Translations under genes and position numbers: made by a program
In this document: positions 63,375-64,000 of the stretch, in pieces
Layout: each line of letters starts with the position of its first letter
Position numbering within the stretch: position 1 is the stretch's first letter
Assembly: GCA_037178625.1 (NCBI GenBank)
Contig: JAWZXG010000036.1
Location: 1 to 64,000, forward strand
DNA length: 64,000 nucleotides
DNA from: Skeletonema tropicum
Lineage: Eukaryota; Bacillariophyta; Thalassiosirophyceae; Thalassiosirales; Thalassiosiraceae
Direction of reading: 5' to 3'
The notes under the pieces: generated by a model
The model's input: the letters and a program-made list of their open reading frames with translations, nothing else
Databases searched by the model: none
Told to the model about the DNA's origin: nothing

Positions 63375-64000
63375 CTACCTACATATCTGATAAAGTGTCC
63401 GGACTTCCTGCGTCAGGACATCCTAGACCGGGCGGACTTCCGAATGCAACTGTTCTACTATTATTTATGTATTGCGGTAGACACACTATGCAATGATGTG
63501 ATGTTTGGTATGCTTACAAATGATCTTGGTATTTTCGTCTGCCTCCACAAGAAGTGCAGAAAAAGAAGAGAAATTTTCATCAATTGTATGTACTCTTATC
63601 TCTTTGTCGTTTAAGATTTTGGTGCCTTTTGGCACCCATAATATTTTTTCAATAGCCTACTGTAGCACTGTTATTACACTCCCTACATCGCAGTTATGAC
63701 CACCAAATGATACAACATGTTAATATTACTTATTATGAAGGTGTCGGTGTGCTGGGTTTGCCCAAATATTTATTACCATTGCGGTTTAGTGTAATAGTAG
63801 TTGGGCGATGAATCCGCGCCACAAAAAAAATATTTTTACCACCAACTCGATGGAAATACCATGTAATTCATTATTCAACGCCTTTAGATGACCTTTCCCC
63901 TTTCGTAATTAATTTCCGCACTATCACCGCCGACTATATTGGGCCTCTAGAAGCTGCTCATTGACATATTCATTGTGTTACATACGATAGTGACGTCAAA
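63375..64000. other. Window end without a supported gene
   Basis: AT-rich, short ORFs only, poly-A and poly-T runs. Nothing is recognised. Confidence 0.5.

Overview
The window reads as nuclear DNA of a diatom, probably a centric one. The grounds are: short GT-AG introns with GTRAGT donors; two proteins with diatom-type bipartite plastid leaders (signal peptide followed by a Phe at the expected cleavage site); a third leader of the same kind on a fusion protein; Copia polyproteins of the diatom CoDi type; and ordinary eukaryotic housekeeping genes (eIF3e, ATP11, SERINC, chloroplast SRP54, ribose-5-phosphate isomerase). Exon joins were chosen by splice motifs, phase and protein continuity. All alignments were made by eye.

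Left host segment (1-15,316). A tandem duplication carries an unknown gene plus the 3' tail of the neighbouring chloroplast SRP54 gene. One copy is frameshifted, and a fragment of a voltage-gated K+ channel gene sits between 30-bp direct repeats. Next come SRP54 (-), ATP11 (+), SERINC (+), an endonuclease/exonuclease/phosphatase protein (-) and eIF3e (+).

Nested transposons (15,317-48,011). A 5'-deleted Copia element (C1, -, TSD GATTT) was invaded by a 29.3-kb Ty3/Gypsy element (G, -, TSD GTCTG, 295-bp LTRs). A Copia element (A, +, 245-bp LTRs) sits in G's pol. A gag-only Copia (B, +, 288-bp LTRs, TSD TCAAG) sits in A's gag. Inside B lies a 12.15-kb DNA transposon (T-large, 24,820-36,971). 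A 1.08-kb relative (T-small, 19,802-20,878) lies in A's leader. Taking out G or B with one target-site copy restores the reading frame of its host element. All LTR pairs look identical, so the stack seems young.

T-large is the most novel item. It carries a five-exon PIF1-type helicase gene of the Helitron lineage without a visible HUH motif, a divergent three-exon gene for an unknown protein of about 1,187 aa, and two further unknown ORFs. About eleven copies of a 34-37-bp palindrome lie in its introns and gene ends. Its ends carry asymmetric copies of an inverted motif, GGCCCTCGGGGCC, shared with T-small.

Right host segment (48,012-64,000). It holds a hypothetical gene, a satellite of about 185 bp per unit, a CCT-domain regulator, two ribose-5-phosphate isomerase genes (one plastid, one with a C-terminal membrane tail), a divergent pair of paralogous membrane/coiled-coil/EF-hand-like proteins, a small mitochondrial protein, two MITEs, and a plastid-targeted fusion of a condensation-type acyltransferase, membrane segments and a lipocalin domain.
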